Assembly: GCA_014239435.1 (NCBI GenBank)
Contig: JAAZYX010000020.1
Coordinates: forward strand, 1 to 64,000
Length of the DNA: 64,000 bases
DNA from: Fidelibacterota bacterium
GTDB lineage: Bacteria; Fidelibacterota; Marinisomatia; Marinisomatales; TCS55
Reading direction: 5' to 3'
Shown: positions 24,198 to 32,930 of the stretch, in pieces
Position numbering within the stretch: position 1 is the stretch's first letter
How the letters are laid out: the number at the start of each line of letters is the position of its first letter
Made by a program: the position numbers and the translations under genes
Notes under the pieces: generated by a model
Databases searched by the model: none
The model's input: only the letters and a program-made list of their open reading frames with translations
Told to the model about the DNA's origin: nothing

Positions 24198-27146
24198 TTA
24201 TTTGATCGTGATCTCGTCTGTGAAAATCCATGCAGGATTTCCAGCGCCCGGGTGCCATTTTGGACATGTTTTAATATTTGTTGCTTTTATTCGAATATAT
24301 CGGATTGGCTTCGGGACAGATCGCGAAAAATGCTTAATTGCGGGCTCAATATCCTTTAGTGAAACGGAGTGTTTATTTATACCAATCGATTCAAAGGTTT
24401 CTCCATCTTCGGACACTTCAAATGATACGAATTTGGGAAGCCAAATCCAACTCACCGCATTTTGGAGAAATGTAGCCGTAACGCTCTGAACATCTCGTAC
24501 TTCTCCTAAGTCCACCGTAGCATTGAAGTCGTCCCCAAACCATCCCTGCCATGCTCCCCACGCATTTTCGTGTCCACGGATGGTATCGAACAATCCTTTC
24601 GGGCCTCCGCCGGTGTATTGAGTGTTATAGGGAATAGCGTAATCAATGGACATTGCATAGGGAAGCTTTACAAATGATACGGATTCGATATTACTCGATA
24701 ATATTCCGATAGTGGATACTGCTTTTACCGCTGCCGATTCCTTCAACATTATCGGATCAATGTATTGCATGGATGATGTGTCTGGATTTGACCCGTCCAA
24801 TGTATAAAACACAACTGCATTATTATTTGAGGAAGCAATAGACAATTTCATGCTGTCAAGAAAAGCGCGGGACGGAACTGATATTACAGGATTTTTAACA
24901 TAATCTGCATTCACCAGCGACGGAGGTCTGTGTTCGGCTTCTTTCCCCCATGACTCTTTCGGAGACGATCCCATGTTTAGTTTCAGCGACCCTCCGCCAG
25001 TAATGTCGCTGTGGCGGATATAAGAATAGGGATATTTTTTCCCATTCAGCCTTGCAGATTGAATGTAAGAACCCCGGCCTTTAGCAGAAATTGTAAAGGT
25101 ATCACCATTTTCAAGACGAATTTTTACTGAGTTAAATAGAGGTGAACCTATCGCATACAAATCCTGTCCGGGCGTTACGGGATAAAACCCCATTGCGCTG
25201 AAAACATACCAAGATGACATTTGTCCGCAGTCTTCATTTCCGCTTAATCCCGCGCGAGTCGGATTGTAGAGATCATCCATAATTTGTTTGACTCTTTCCT
25301 GCGTTTTCCACGGAGCGCCTGCATAATTGTAAAGGTAAGCGAAGTTATGGCTTGGTTCATTCCCATGAGCATATTGACCAATGAGCCCGGTGATATCAGG
25401 CTGATTTCTTCCAATCAATTCCGAAGGCGCAGTAAAAAGAGCATCTAGTTTATGTACAAATGCTTCGTCTCCGCCCATAGCCCCAATTAGGCCGTCCATA
25501 TCATGCGGAGCAAAAAATGTATACTGCCAACTGTTGGCTTCAGTAAAGGTGGCATTTACTTCGCTCGGGTCAAACGGAATATCCCATGTGCTGAATTTTC
25601 TGCCTTGCATAAATCCGGTTTTCGGGTTGTATACATTTAAATAATTTTTAGATCGTTTGTAAAATTTTTCTGCCAATTCAGTTTTCCCCAAACCTTCGGC
25701 CATTACTGCAATACACCAGTCATCATATGCGTATTCCAGAGTTTTGGACACGGATTCGTTTTCCGATTCAACCGGGATATACCCTCGAGATTTGTATTCA
25801 TCCAGTCCCTCAGTATTCTCCATTGCGCTTTTGACCATTGCATCCAATGCCTTGTTTTCATCAAAATTGCGCAACCCTTTTATCCACGCATCCACAATGA
25901 CGGGGATAGAGTGATATCCAATCATAGTTCCCGTTTCGTTTGCCGCCAATTCCCAAACCGGCAGCAATCCGCTCTCATCATATTTAGTCAGCATGGACCG
26001 TATGAGGTCCTGCGCAAGTTCAGGTTTAATAAGTGTAAAAAGCGGATGCGTTGCGCGGAAGGTGTCCCAAAGCGAAAAAACAGAATACATTTTAGAATCG
26101 AAATTGCTGGTATGGATTTTGAAATCATTCCCTCGGTAACGACCGTCCACATCCATAAATAAATTGGGCGCAATGAAGCTATGGTAAAGTGCCGTATAAA
26201 AATTGGTTTTTTCCCCTTCGTTGCCGCCTTCAACTTCTATAGCCGATAACTCCTTTTCCCATGTCAATTGCGCATGTTCTTTAACACCGTCAAAATCCCA
26301 GTAATTCCCCAATTCAGCAGACAGATTTTTTCGAGCACCAAATCCGTCTACAGATGAAAGAGCGACTCTGACCAGTATGGGGCGATCTGGAACGGCGCCA
26401 AACGAAAGAACTGCCTTAACATTTTCGCCCTTTGCTGTTGCTGCGCCTTCCAAAAGAATGTTATCCTCATAGACTTTTTCTGATCTGAACGGTTGAGAAA
26501 ACTGCGCGATGAAATAAACTGTCTGGTCCTTTGCCCACCCGGAGGATCTGCGCATTCCGGTAATTTCATTTGGTCCGGAAATGGTAATTACAGACTCCGT
26601 AGTTCTGTCTCCCAAACCATGGGTAAGGTCGAATAAAATGTGAGCCGAATCTGATCGTGGAAATGTGTACCGATGGAAACCACATCTTAACGTAGTCGTC
26701 ATTTCCGCGAGGATGTTATTGTCCTCAAGCATGACACTGTAAAATCCGGGTTCAGCCTTCTCAGAACTATGGTTGAATGCAGACCGATATCCACTTGACG
26801 GATTATTTTCTTTCCCGGGATCCAAATGGATTTTTCCCGTCATTGGCATTACCAGAATATCGCCGTAGTCAATACCGCCCGTACCACTTAAATGCGTGTG
26901 GCTGAATCCTAAAATAGTCGGATCCGATGAATGGTAGCCGGAGCAGTTGTCCCATCCGTCACTGCGGGTATCCGGACTTAATTGAACCATTCCAAAAGGC
27001 AATGTTGCGCCGGGAAATGTGTGGCCGGTGGCGCCCGTTCCAATAAACGGATTTACATAATCTGTAAGGGCTACCGGTTCCTTTTCGCAGGATATGGCCA
27101 GCACCGCTACGAATGCGATAAAAAATAAATTACGGATGAGTTGCAT
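24198..27146 (-). CDS. GH92 alpha-mannosidase lipoprotein with C-terminal carbohydrate-binding modules
   Basis: About 982 residues from ATG 27146 (13 codons inside the longest frame), chosen because it gives a lipoprotein signal 'MQLIRNLFFIAFVAVLAISC' with Cys20. 'YVNPFIGTGATGHTFPGATLPFGMVQLSPD' starts the GH92 fold; 'AHGNEPSHNFAY' (Glu597) and 'GNEDCGQMSSW' (Asp639) are the positions of the proposed acid and base of these Ca-dependent exo-alpha-mannosidases. Residues about 755-828 form a chitobiase-C-like domain ('VVFYTLDGSNPDTSS') and 840-982 a discoidin/F5-8C module. It overlaps the GH2 gene by 17 nt. The enzyme is likely on the cell surface or in the periplasm, trimming alpha-mannose from N-glycans or mannans. 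Confidence 0.9.
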   Translation of the reverse strand: MQLIRNLFFIAFVAVLAISCEKEPVALTDYVNPFIGTGATGHTFPGATLPFGMVQLSPDTRSDGWDNCSGYHSSDPTILGFSHTHLSGTGGIDYGDILVMPMTGKIHLDPGKENNPSSGYRSAFNHSSEKAEPGFYSVMLEDNNILAEMTTTLRCGFHRYTFPRSDSAHILFDLTHGLGDRTTESVITISGPNEITGMRRSSGWAKDQTVYFIAQFSQPFRSEKVYEDNILLEGAATAKGENVKAVLSFGAVPDRPILVRVALSSVDGFGARKNLSAELGNYWDFDGVKEHAQLTWEKELSAIEVEGGNEGEKTNFYTALYHSFIAPNLFMDVDGRYRGNDFKIHTSNFDSKMYSVFSLWDTFRATHPLFTLIKPELAQDLIRSMLTKYDESGLLPVWELAANETGTMIGYHSIPVIVDAWIKGLRNFDENKALDAMVKSAMENTEGLDEYKSRGYIPVESENESVSKTLEYAYDDWCIAVMAEGLGKTELAEKFYKRSKNYLNVYNPKTGFMQGRKFSTWDIPFDPSEVNATFTEANSWQYTFFAPHDMDGLIGAMGGDEAFVHKLDALFTAPSELIGRNQPDITGLIGQYAHGNEPSHNFAYLYNYAGAPWKTQERVKQIMDDLYNPTRAGLSGNEDCGQMSSWYVFSAMGFYPVTPGQDLYAIGSPLFNSVKIRLENGDTFTISAKGRGSYIQSARLNGKKYPYSYIRHSDITGGGSLKLNMGSSPKESWGKEAEHRPPSLVNADYVKNPVISVPSRAFLDSMKLSIASSNNNAVVFYTLDGSNPDTSSMQYIDPIMLKESAAVKAVSTIGILSSNIESVSFVKLPYAMSIDYAIPYNTQYTGGGPKGLFDTIRGHENAWGAWQGWFGDDFNATVDLGEVRDVQSVTATFLQNAVSWIWLPKFVSFEVSEDGETFESIGINKHSVSLKDIEPAIKHFSRSVPKPIRYIRIKATNIKTCPKWHPGAGNPAWIFTDEITIK

Positions 27147-29718
27147 CAAATAATGAATGGATCTGGATGTTATCGGAAATATCACTTATAGGATTTTTGG
27201 GGTGGAAAGTTACTACGTGTTCCCGACCCGGTGGGAGATCAAAATAGTTCTCAGAAAATTTCCCCTCAACCCCTTCCACGGCCACAGTAACATATTTTGC
27301 TAGTTTTTGAGATTGAATTCGAATTTCAAATCTGTTATGAATTTGTTTTACTCTCACGGTGAATTCCGGATTGGAAAATGCCGCATCTTTTAGCGGCACA
27401 AATGTAAGAATTCCACGGTCGATGACTCCCTGCGAATTGATGAGAGAAGCTTCGGCAAAAACTGAATCTTTCGAATACCCCAAGCAAAGGGAATCCATAT
27501 TTACCTCAAAAATAATTCTGTTTGAATTCTTAGGGATCGTTATCTCAATAGTTTTGCGATGGATTTGTGATCCGTCCATCGTTTTAACAGAAAAAATAAA
27601 CGTGCCGGTGATGGGGGTCAGCAAGTCAGAAATACTGGATACCCTTAGCGAGTCCTCATCAGCCCAAAGTGAAACTATGACATTCTTGAATGATTCTCGG
27701 ACTGCGAAATGTGCGGGTTTCCATCGCCCCGAATAATCAACCGATGACCATGATACTGTCGGCCACACATCATTGAGCTGCCAATACAAAGATCCCATAG
27801 TAACGGGTTTTTTTCTTCGGTGAGATTCAATAGCATTCGTAAGTGCTTCCGCTTGTACAAACTGGCTTAACGAAACAAAAGATTTGAAATCATTCGTATT
27901 TTCGAAAAGTTCATTTACGTAAAAAGTGATCATATCAAATCCGTCAAAATTCGGTTCTATCCACGGCATAGCTGACCGTTGCCTGAACGCAAGAGCCGAT
28001 GTTGTATCTCTCCAGAAAACACGTGTGGAATCCATGGATTGGATTGTGCTGTAAAGTGGAAGCGACTGCATTCCATATTCGCTAAAGAACCGTCCGGAAT
28101 TTTGATCATATTGGGAAATAGGTTTTTGACCAAACCAGACACTCCAATCGTGCCGATCGCCGGATGTTTCAGTCTCAAGTGTGCCAAATGCCGATGAAGG
28201 CGATGAAGACCAGTATGCGGTGCCGGAATCTAATTTTTCAACAATATCCGGAAGCATTTTATGAAACACCTTTTCGTATGTATTCCATAAGTCAAGTGAA
28301 TCGGCTTTTGATAAACTATAGGTTTCCTGCCATCCCCAATTGAACCAGCCGTTCAGGTTTTCATTGTTTCCGCACCAAATCGCAATGCTCGCATGATCCC
28401 GCAGGCGCTTCACATTTTCCTCTGCCTCCAATCGAATGTTTTCCAGATGGGCCTGATCGTTCGGAATCATCATTATGGAAAACATGAAGTCCTGCCATAC
28501 TAGAATTCCATTCTGATCACAGAGAGCATAAAAATCACTATTTTCATACACGCCGCCACCCCAAACGCGAATCATATTCATATGCGCATCAGCTGCATTT
28601 TGAATTACTTCAGGATATTTTTCGGCAGCGCGGGGATTGAAAAAATCAGCTGGAACAACATTGGCGCCTTTCATAAAAACCGGTTCTCCATTAACCTCAA
28701 AATAGAACTCGGCACCAACGGAATCTGAGGCGGATTTAAGCTCAATAGTTCGAACGCCTACAGACTCCGAATGGTTTGAAATCACTGTATTCTGTCTGGT
28801 AAGCGTTACGTTCATTTTATACAATTTTTGATTTCCGAGACCATTCGGCCACCAGAGGTCAGGGTGGTTTATAGAAAAGGGAAGATGAAAAATGTTTATT
28901 CCTTTTTTCAAATCAACTTCAGCCAACGCAGTCGTGCGGATTCCATCCACAAAGAGTTCGAGCGTTCCTTTTTGCGCATAGCCGGATTCAATCTCAACTT
29001 CCGCAGTGAATGTTGCTTCGGCATCGCTTTGGGTTTCCTGATGGAAGTACGCGTCAGTAATCCGAGCCCAATCCCAGAGCCGAAGATACACCGGCCGCCA
29101 AATCCCCGAAGTCACAAGGCGCGGACTCCAATCCCAGCCATAGTGATATTGCGCTTTCCTCGTAAATACACTGGTTTGTTTTCCGATTTCTGCCGGTTCG
29201 TTTGATGCCGGAATCAAATAGGGTGATCCATTCAGCTTTTTTTGTCCGGTTTTTACTGTCGAATGAAAATGAACTCGGATTTCATTCCTGCCCGGCTTCA
29301 ATACACTTTTTACGCTTGCAGACCAAGATCTGTGCATATTATCAGATGTCATTACCCGAATTCGATTCACATACACATCTGCATAGGTATCCAACCCTTC
29401 AAAGACTAATTCAATCTTATCTTTTTGGAGAGCGTCTTTCGTTAAGTCAAATACAGTTTTGTATTCCCAATCCTCCTTTTCAATCCACTGCACATCCTTT
29501 TCATTCCTGTGATAAAAGGGGTCTTCAATGATTTCAGCAGACAGCAAATCTGTGTGGACGGTCCCCGGAACTTTGGCAGGATTCCACATTTCTGTATCGA
29601 CCTGTCGAAATTTCCAGCCATTGTGCAGCAGAATGATTTCTTCCTGGGCGCTTGCAAGCGATGACAGCAGAATCAGACTCTGAATCAGCCATATCTGAAA
29701 ATGTATGCGCATGGACAT
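27130..29718 (-). CDS. GH2 family beta-mannosidase, exported
   Basis: 862 residues with a signal peptide ending 'LSSLASAQ'; a second ATG at 29712 is equally possible. 'LHNGWKFRQVDTEMWNPAKVPGTVHTDLL' is the start of the beta-mannosidase sugar-binding domain. 'AIWCGNNENLNG' supplies the acid/base Glu453 and 'FFSEYGMQSLP' the nucleophile Glu547; 'RVWGGGVYENSDFY' is also typical. It removes terminal beta-mannose, as in the core of N-glycans or from mannan oligosaccharides. It lies 33 bases downstream of the eIF2B-like gene and overlaps the GH92 gene. The pairing of beta- and alpha-mannosidase with a sugar permease points to a mannoglycan utilisation unit. Confidence 0.9.
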   Translation of the reverse strand: MSMRIHFQIWLIQSLILLSSLASAQEEIILLHNGWKFRQVDTEMWNPAKVPGTVHTDLLSAEIIEDPFYHRNEKDVQWIEKEDWEYKTVFDLTKDALQKDKIELVFEGLDTYADVYVNRIRVMTSDNMHRSWSASVKSVLKPGRNEIRVHFHSTVKTGQKKLNGSPYLIPASNEPAEIGKQTSVFTRKAQYHYGWDWSPRLVTSGIWRPVYLRLWDWARITDAYFHQETQSDAEATFTAEVEIESGYAQKGTLELFVDGIRTTALAEVDLKKGINIFHLPFSINHPDLWWPNGLGNQKLYKMNVTLTRQNTVISNHSESVGVRTIELKSASDSVGAEFYFEVNGEPVFMKGANVVPADFFNPRAAEKYPEVIQNAADAHMNMIRVWGGGVYENSDFYALCDQNGILVWQDFMFSIMMIPNDQAHLENIRLEAEENVKRLRDHASIAIWCGNNENLNGWFNWGWQETYSLSKADSLDLWNTYEKVFHKMLPDIVEKLDSGTAYWSSSPSSAFGTLETETSGDRHDWSVWFGQKPISQYDQNSGRFFSEYGMQSLPLYSTIQSMDSTRVFWRDTTSALAFRQRSAMPWIEPNFDGFDMITFYVNELFENTNDFKSFVSLSQFVQAEALTNAIESHRRKKPVTMGSLYWQLNDVWPTVSWSSVDYSGRWKPAHFAVRESFKNVIVSLWADEDSLRVSSISDLLTPITGTFIFSVKTMDGSQIHRKTIEITIPKNSNRIIFEVNMDSLCLGYSKDSVFAEASLINSQGVIDRGILTFVPLKDAAFSNPEFTVRVKQIHNRFEIRIQSQKLAKYVTVAVEGVEGKFSENYFDLPPGREHVVTFHPKNPISDISDNIQIHSLFDATHP

Positions 29719-29751
29719 CAGATTAGAAATCTGCTAAAGACTGGTAGAAGG

Positions 29752-30651
29752 TTATTCCGATTGAACGGGGACGTGACTCAAAACCTGATCCAGCGGTATT
29801 TCACCTTTTTCTGTAATAATGTGATCCACCAAATCAAGCCGGACGATATCATGCGAATGAGACAGCATCGTAAAATCCAAGCCGCCGTCAGATTCTGGTT
29901 CTTTCTTCAAATAAATATTTTGCTCATCGGCGCCTTTCCCCGAGAATTCAAGTGTAAGCGCAAACAGGTAGATCGGCAATTTATGAATATGACATTCGCT
30001 CACAATGTTAGAGGTTCCGCTGTCTGCCACAACTTTATCATCTGATGTAATGGCTTGAGCGCCAATAAATAATTTAGTTGCTTCATCAAAATAATGTACA
30101 AGATCGTATTCCGGAATTACACGGTATGTAATACCTTCGCGATTCATAGTTTTAATCACCTGCCGTGTTTTTGCGATATCTTGTTTTAGAATCAAGACTT
30201 CAAAATTTTTACCCTGTTTTTTTGCTTCAGGAATCAGCGTTTCCACAGCTTCTTCTACAGAGTGGATAATGATGATATCGCCGTCCTCCACAAATTGGGG
30301 ACCATTTGATTTAAGGTTTTCTAAATCCTCTTTCAATTGGACGGACAATTCAGAAAGAATATTTTTTGCTGTCATTTTGATTTCATTGACGTCGCCGCCA
30401 ACACCACTTTCCCTCAACTGCATCCTAAAAAGAGGAATCTGATTATCAAGCGGAAACATCCGAGGTCTGCTGTTTAAGATGACTTCAGTTGCTGTGTCAA
30501 TTTGATCCAACATTTCATCGGGGCCGCACTCCAGTCTATCAATAGCATCGCTCAAACAGCGAAGTGCAATTAAGCTTGCTTTCGAGGATGAAACCACTTC
30601 GGCCAAATCTCGGAACAATCCGTCTAAAATCAATTGATCCTTTTCGCTCAC
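29752..30651 (-). CDS. eIF2B-alpha/ribose-bisphosphate isomerase-like protein
   Basis: About 299 residues from GTG 30651, whose GTGA overlaps the TGA of the permease gene; a longer frame from 30717 exists but would cover 70 bases of that gene. 'GDIIIIHSVEEAVETLIPEA' and 'ITSDDKVVADSGTSNIVSECHIHKLPIYLFA' resemble the Rossmann-like C-terminal half of the IF-2B superfamily (eIF2B alpha, methylthioribose-1-P isomerase, ribose-1,5-bisphosphate isomerase). The usual 'NKIGT' region reads 'SNIVS', so it is a divergent member. The substrate is unknown. Its location between an ion/anion permease and glycosidases gives no clear hint; sugar phosphate metabolism is a guess. Confidence 0.65.
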   Translation of the reverse strand: MSEKDQLILDGLFRDLAEVVSSSKASLIALRCLSDAIDRLECGPDEMLDQIDTATEVILNSRPRMFPLDNQIPLFRMQLRESGVGGDVNEIKMTAKNILSELSVQLKEDLENLKSNGPQFVEDGDIIIIHSVEEAVETLIPEAKKQGKNFEVLILKQDIAKTRQVIKTMNREGITYRVIPEYDLVHYFDEATKLFIGAQAITSDDKVVADSGTSNIVSECHIHKLPIYLFALTLEFSGKGADEQNIYLKKEPESDGGLDFTMLSHSHDIVRLDLVDHIITEKGEIPLDQVLSHVPVQSE

Positions 30652-31952
30652 AGAGCAATCCACAAGTACAGTGTTAGGTAAATCGACGCAAGAGAGAGCG
30701 AAATAAAGGTCACCCATATACCGGTTTTCATAAAATCCATAAAGCTGATATTTACGCCGTGTTTTTTTGCGATTCCCATCGACACGATATTAGCAGATGA
30801 CCCAATCATCGTAATGTTTCCGCCGAAACAGGCGCCCAGTGCGAGAGCCCACCACAAAATGTTGTTGGGAATTGGATTGGATTCCAGCATCAAATGCACA
30901 ATCGGAATCATGGTAATAGTAAAGGGGATATTATCCAGGAATCCGGAAGCAATACCTGAAACCCAAAGAACCATTAAAACTGCGATGTAGGGATTATCGC
31001 CCACTTTTACAAATACATGATGCGCAATCCATTCTATAGCGCCTTTTTCCTCCAGCACGCCCACCAAAATAAAGAGTCCGGCAAAAAACATGAGCGTGGA
31101 CCATTCCACTTCTTCAAGCACGTGCTCTACGTCCGCTTTCGAAATAATAAACAAAAGCATCGCCACAGATAGCGCAACCACACCCGGCGCCAATCTTGTG
31201 ATTGTTTGCGTCATAAAAAGCCCAATGGCAAGAGCCAGACAGATTAACCCTTTCCACATCATACTTTGGTCGATTTTGATATTCAGGAATTCAAACCTGA
31301 TTTTCTCTAGCAGCAGCTGAACCGTCAGTAATTTTGTAAGGTTGGTATTGATTGGTTTGAATTCTTCCCTGTTGCTAATCCAAAGTGCGAAAAGCACAAC
31401 AATGAAAACCACAATTACGATTGGGGAAAGATTGATTATAAACTGATTGAAGGTGAGCCCTACTTTTGATCCAATGATGATATTGGGTGGATCGCCGATG
31501 AGCGTAGCGGTGCCGCCGACATTTGAAATGAGCGCCTGACTCAGCACATATTTTTTCGGATCCATTCCCATACCGCGGGTGAGTTCAATGATAATGGGAA
31601 TAATGATAAGCACCGTGGTAACGTTATCCAGGAATGCGGACATCACAGCCGTTACGATTGAAAATAGAACGAGAATTCTAACGGGGCTTCCTTGTGTAAC
31701 TTCAGCAATTTTAACGGATACAATTGTAAAAAACCCTGATCGACTGAGGATACTGACAATAATCATCATGCCTGTGAGCAGCATGATGGTCTCCATATCA
31801 ATCAGCTCAACAGCTTCATGCTCGCCAACAATGTGGAGCAAAACGAGCACCGAAACTCCCGAAAGCGCAGCAACTGCTTTGTTTACCAGCTCGAACGTAA
31901 TTGCCACATAAACAATCAGGAAAACTGCGATCGGAATTAAGACGCTGTCCAT
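30648..31952 (-). CDS. ArsB/NhaD/SLC13-family ion permease
   Basis: 434 residues, about 11-12 membrane helices. Both inverted repeats show the family's helical-hairpin signatures: 'SAFLDNVTTVLIIIPIIIEL' with 'NVGGTATLIGDPPNIIIGS' and 'ASGFLDNIPFTITMIPIVHL' with 'ACFGGNITMIGSSANIVSMG'. These are typical of NhaD Na+/H+ antiporters and ArsB or citrate-type permeases of the ion transporter superfamily. The transported ion cannot be decided from sequence. It follows the UspA gene after 32 bases and overlaps the eIF2B-like gene by 4 nt. Stress or pH/sodium homeostasis is plausible from the UspA neighbour. Confidence 0.85.
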   Translation of the reverse strand: MDSVLIPIAVFLIVYVAITFELVNKAVAALSGVSVLVLLHIVGEHEAVELIDMETIMLLTGMMIIVSILSRSGFFTIVSVKIAEVTQGSPVRILVLFSIVTAVMSAFLDNVTTVLIIIPIIIELTRGMGMDPKKYVLSQALISNVGGTATLIGDPPNIIIGSKVGLTFNQFIINLSPIVIVVFIVVLFALWISNREEFKPINTNLTKLLTVQLLLEKIRFEFLNIKIDQSMMWKGLICLALAIGLFMTQTITRLAPGVVALSVAMLLFIISKADVEHVLEEVEWSTLMFFAGLFILVGVLEEKGAIEWIAHHVFVKVGDNPYIAVLMVLWVSGIASGFLDNIPFTITMIPIVHLMLESNPIPNNILWWALALGACFGGNITMIGSSANIVSMGIAKKHGVNISFMDFMKTGIWVTFISLSLASIYLTLYLWIAL

Positions 31953-31984
31953 CGCTTAATCTGTGATTTCTCTAAGGGTTGGGG

Positions 31985-32401
31985 CTACTTGGGGACGACC
32001 AGTACAGGGCATTTTGCGTGATTCACAATTCCTTCGTCCACGGAATCCATCAAGTTCGATTTAAATGTGCTCATTCGTCTGTGTCCAAGCACAAGCAAAT
32101 CAATATCCTTTGTTTGTTCCGCGATCAGTTTTGAAATATTCTCACCTTTTATAATTCTTACTTCCACGGTATCGGCAACATCAGCAAAGCCGCACGCCCG
32201 AAATCTTTGGCGGATGTCCTCTTCGTCGAGACGCGGCCCAGCGCTATCCATCATCATAGACATTTCGCCTGCGTGCGGATCGTTGACATGAACGGCAATC
32301 AGTTTTGCTTCGCTCGCCTTCGAAACTTTGACGGCTTCACCGATTACGTCTGCTTCGTCACCGCGGGCAACGAGCGCTACCATGACGGTGTTATAACTCA
32401 T
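31985..32401 (-). CDS. Universal stress protein (UspA family)
   Basis: 138 residues, single Usp domain: 'TVMVALVARGDEADVIGEAV' is strand 1 and its loop, 'KLIAVHVNDPHAGEM' strand 2, and 'DIDLLVLGHRRMSTFKSNLMDSVDEGIVNHAKCPVLVV' the C-terminal part. The ATP-binding GxxG-x9-G(S/T) loop is degenerate ('GHRRMSTFKSNLMDS'), so it may not bind ATP. The function of Usp proteins is generally signalling or protection under stress. It lies 11 bases downstream of a zinc-ribbon gene and 32 upstream of the permease gene, so they are probably co-transcribed. Confidence 0.88.
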   Translation of the reverse strand: MSYNTVMVALVARGDEADVIGEAVKVSKASEAKLIAVHVNDPHAGEMSMMMDSAGPRLDEEDIRQRFRACGFADVADTVEVRIIKGENISKLIAEQTKDIDLLVLGHRRMSTFKSNLMDSVDEGIVNHAKCPVLVVPK

Positions 32402-32412
32402 TAGAAATTAGG

Positions 32413-32616
32413 CTATGCCTTGTCGTGCGCAACATCCATGTCGTGTCCACAGCACATGGGTGATTTTATTTTCCCACAGCCGTTCGGGCACTGAGAAATT
32501 TGTACTTCACTTCCATCGTCTTTCACGAGAGATGCGTGTTCTAATTCTGAACCGCAGGATGCGCAGATGATTCCTTTTACGCCCATACCGCAGTCACAAC
32601 ATTTATAATCTGCCAT
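32413..32616 (-). CDS. Small double zinc-ribbon protein
   Basis: 67 residues with Cys pairs arranged as 'CCDCG...CASCG' (about 6-21) and 'CPNGCGKIKSPMCCGHDM' (about 43-60). This gives eight or more Cys plus a His, enough for two zinc or Fe sites. No signal peptide and no known enzyme motif. It precedes the UspA gene by 11 bases on the same strand. Similar short proteins are usually annotated as hypothetical zinc-ribbon proteins. A redox or metal-binding role beside UspA is possible, nothing firmer. Confidence 0.7.
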   Translation of the reverse strand: MADYKCCDCGMGVKGIICASCGSELEHASLVKDDGSEVQISQCPNGCGKIKSPMCCGHDMDVAHDKA

Positions 32617-32653
32617 AAGATGACTCCTTTTAAGTTAGCTGAATATTTTTATC

Positions 32654-32899
32654 TTAATCGTTCCGGCGATCGCTTCCGGTTCTACGTTCAGAACCCGATC
32701 GCTTGTCTTCATCAACTGCCTGTTCATGGTGCCGGCGTTCTGCATTGTGTCGCCGGTCCGATGGATCATGGCGTCTTTCTTCTTCTGTTTTTTCCTGAAC
32801 TTCCGGAGTGTCTCCGGCAGACGAACGGGATCGCGATGCAAAACCGATTACAATCAATAACAGTAAAAAAACGATGACAACAATTGTAATTGAATCCAT
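32654..32899 (-). CDS. Small membrane protein with Arg-rich SDRR/ERR tail
   Basis: 81 residues: one N-terminal helix ('ITIVVIVFLLLLIVIGFA', about 5-22), then a very charged tail with repeats 'ERRHDPSDRRHNAERRHH' and 'SGSERRTGSDRRND'. The (S/D)RR...ERR pattern recurs in bacterial membrane-associated proteins, often at cytoplasmic tails, and may bind nucleotides or nucleic acid; I do not know a function. Start ATG 32899 is preceded by AAAGGAAA. An alternative frame at 32635-32841 covers the same DNA but has no membrane helix and reads as a shadow. Likely first gene of the zinc-ribbon/UspA/permease run. Confidence 0.55.
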   Translation of the reverse strand: MDSITIVVIVFLLLLIVIGFASRSRSSAGDTPEVQEKTEEERRHDPSDRRHNAERRHHEQAVDEDKRSGSERRTGSDRRND

Positions 32900-32930
32900 T
32901 TAATTTTCCTTTATTAATTATCTTTACCTG

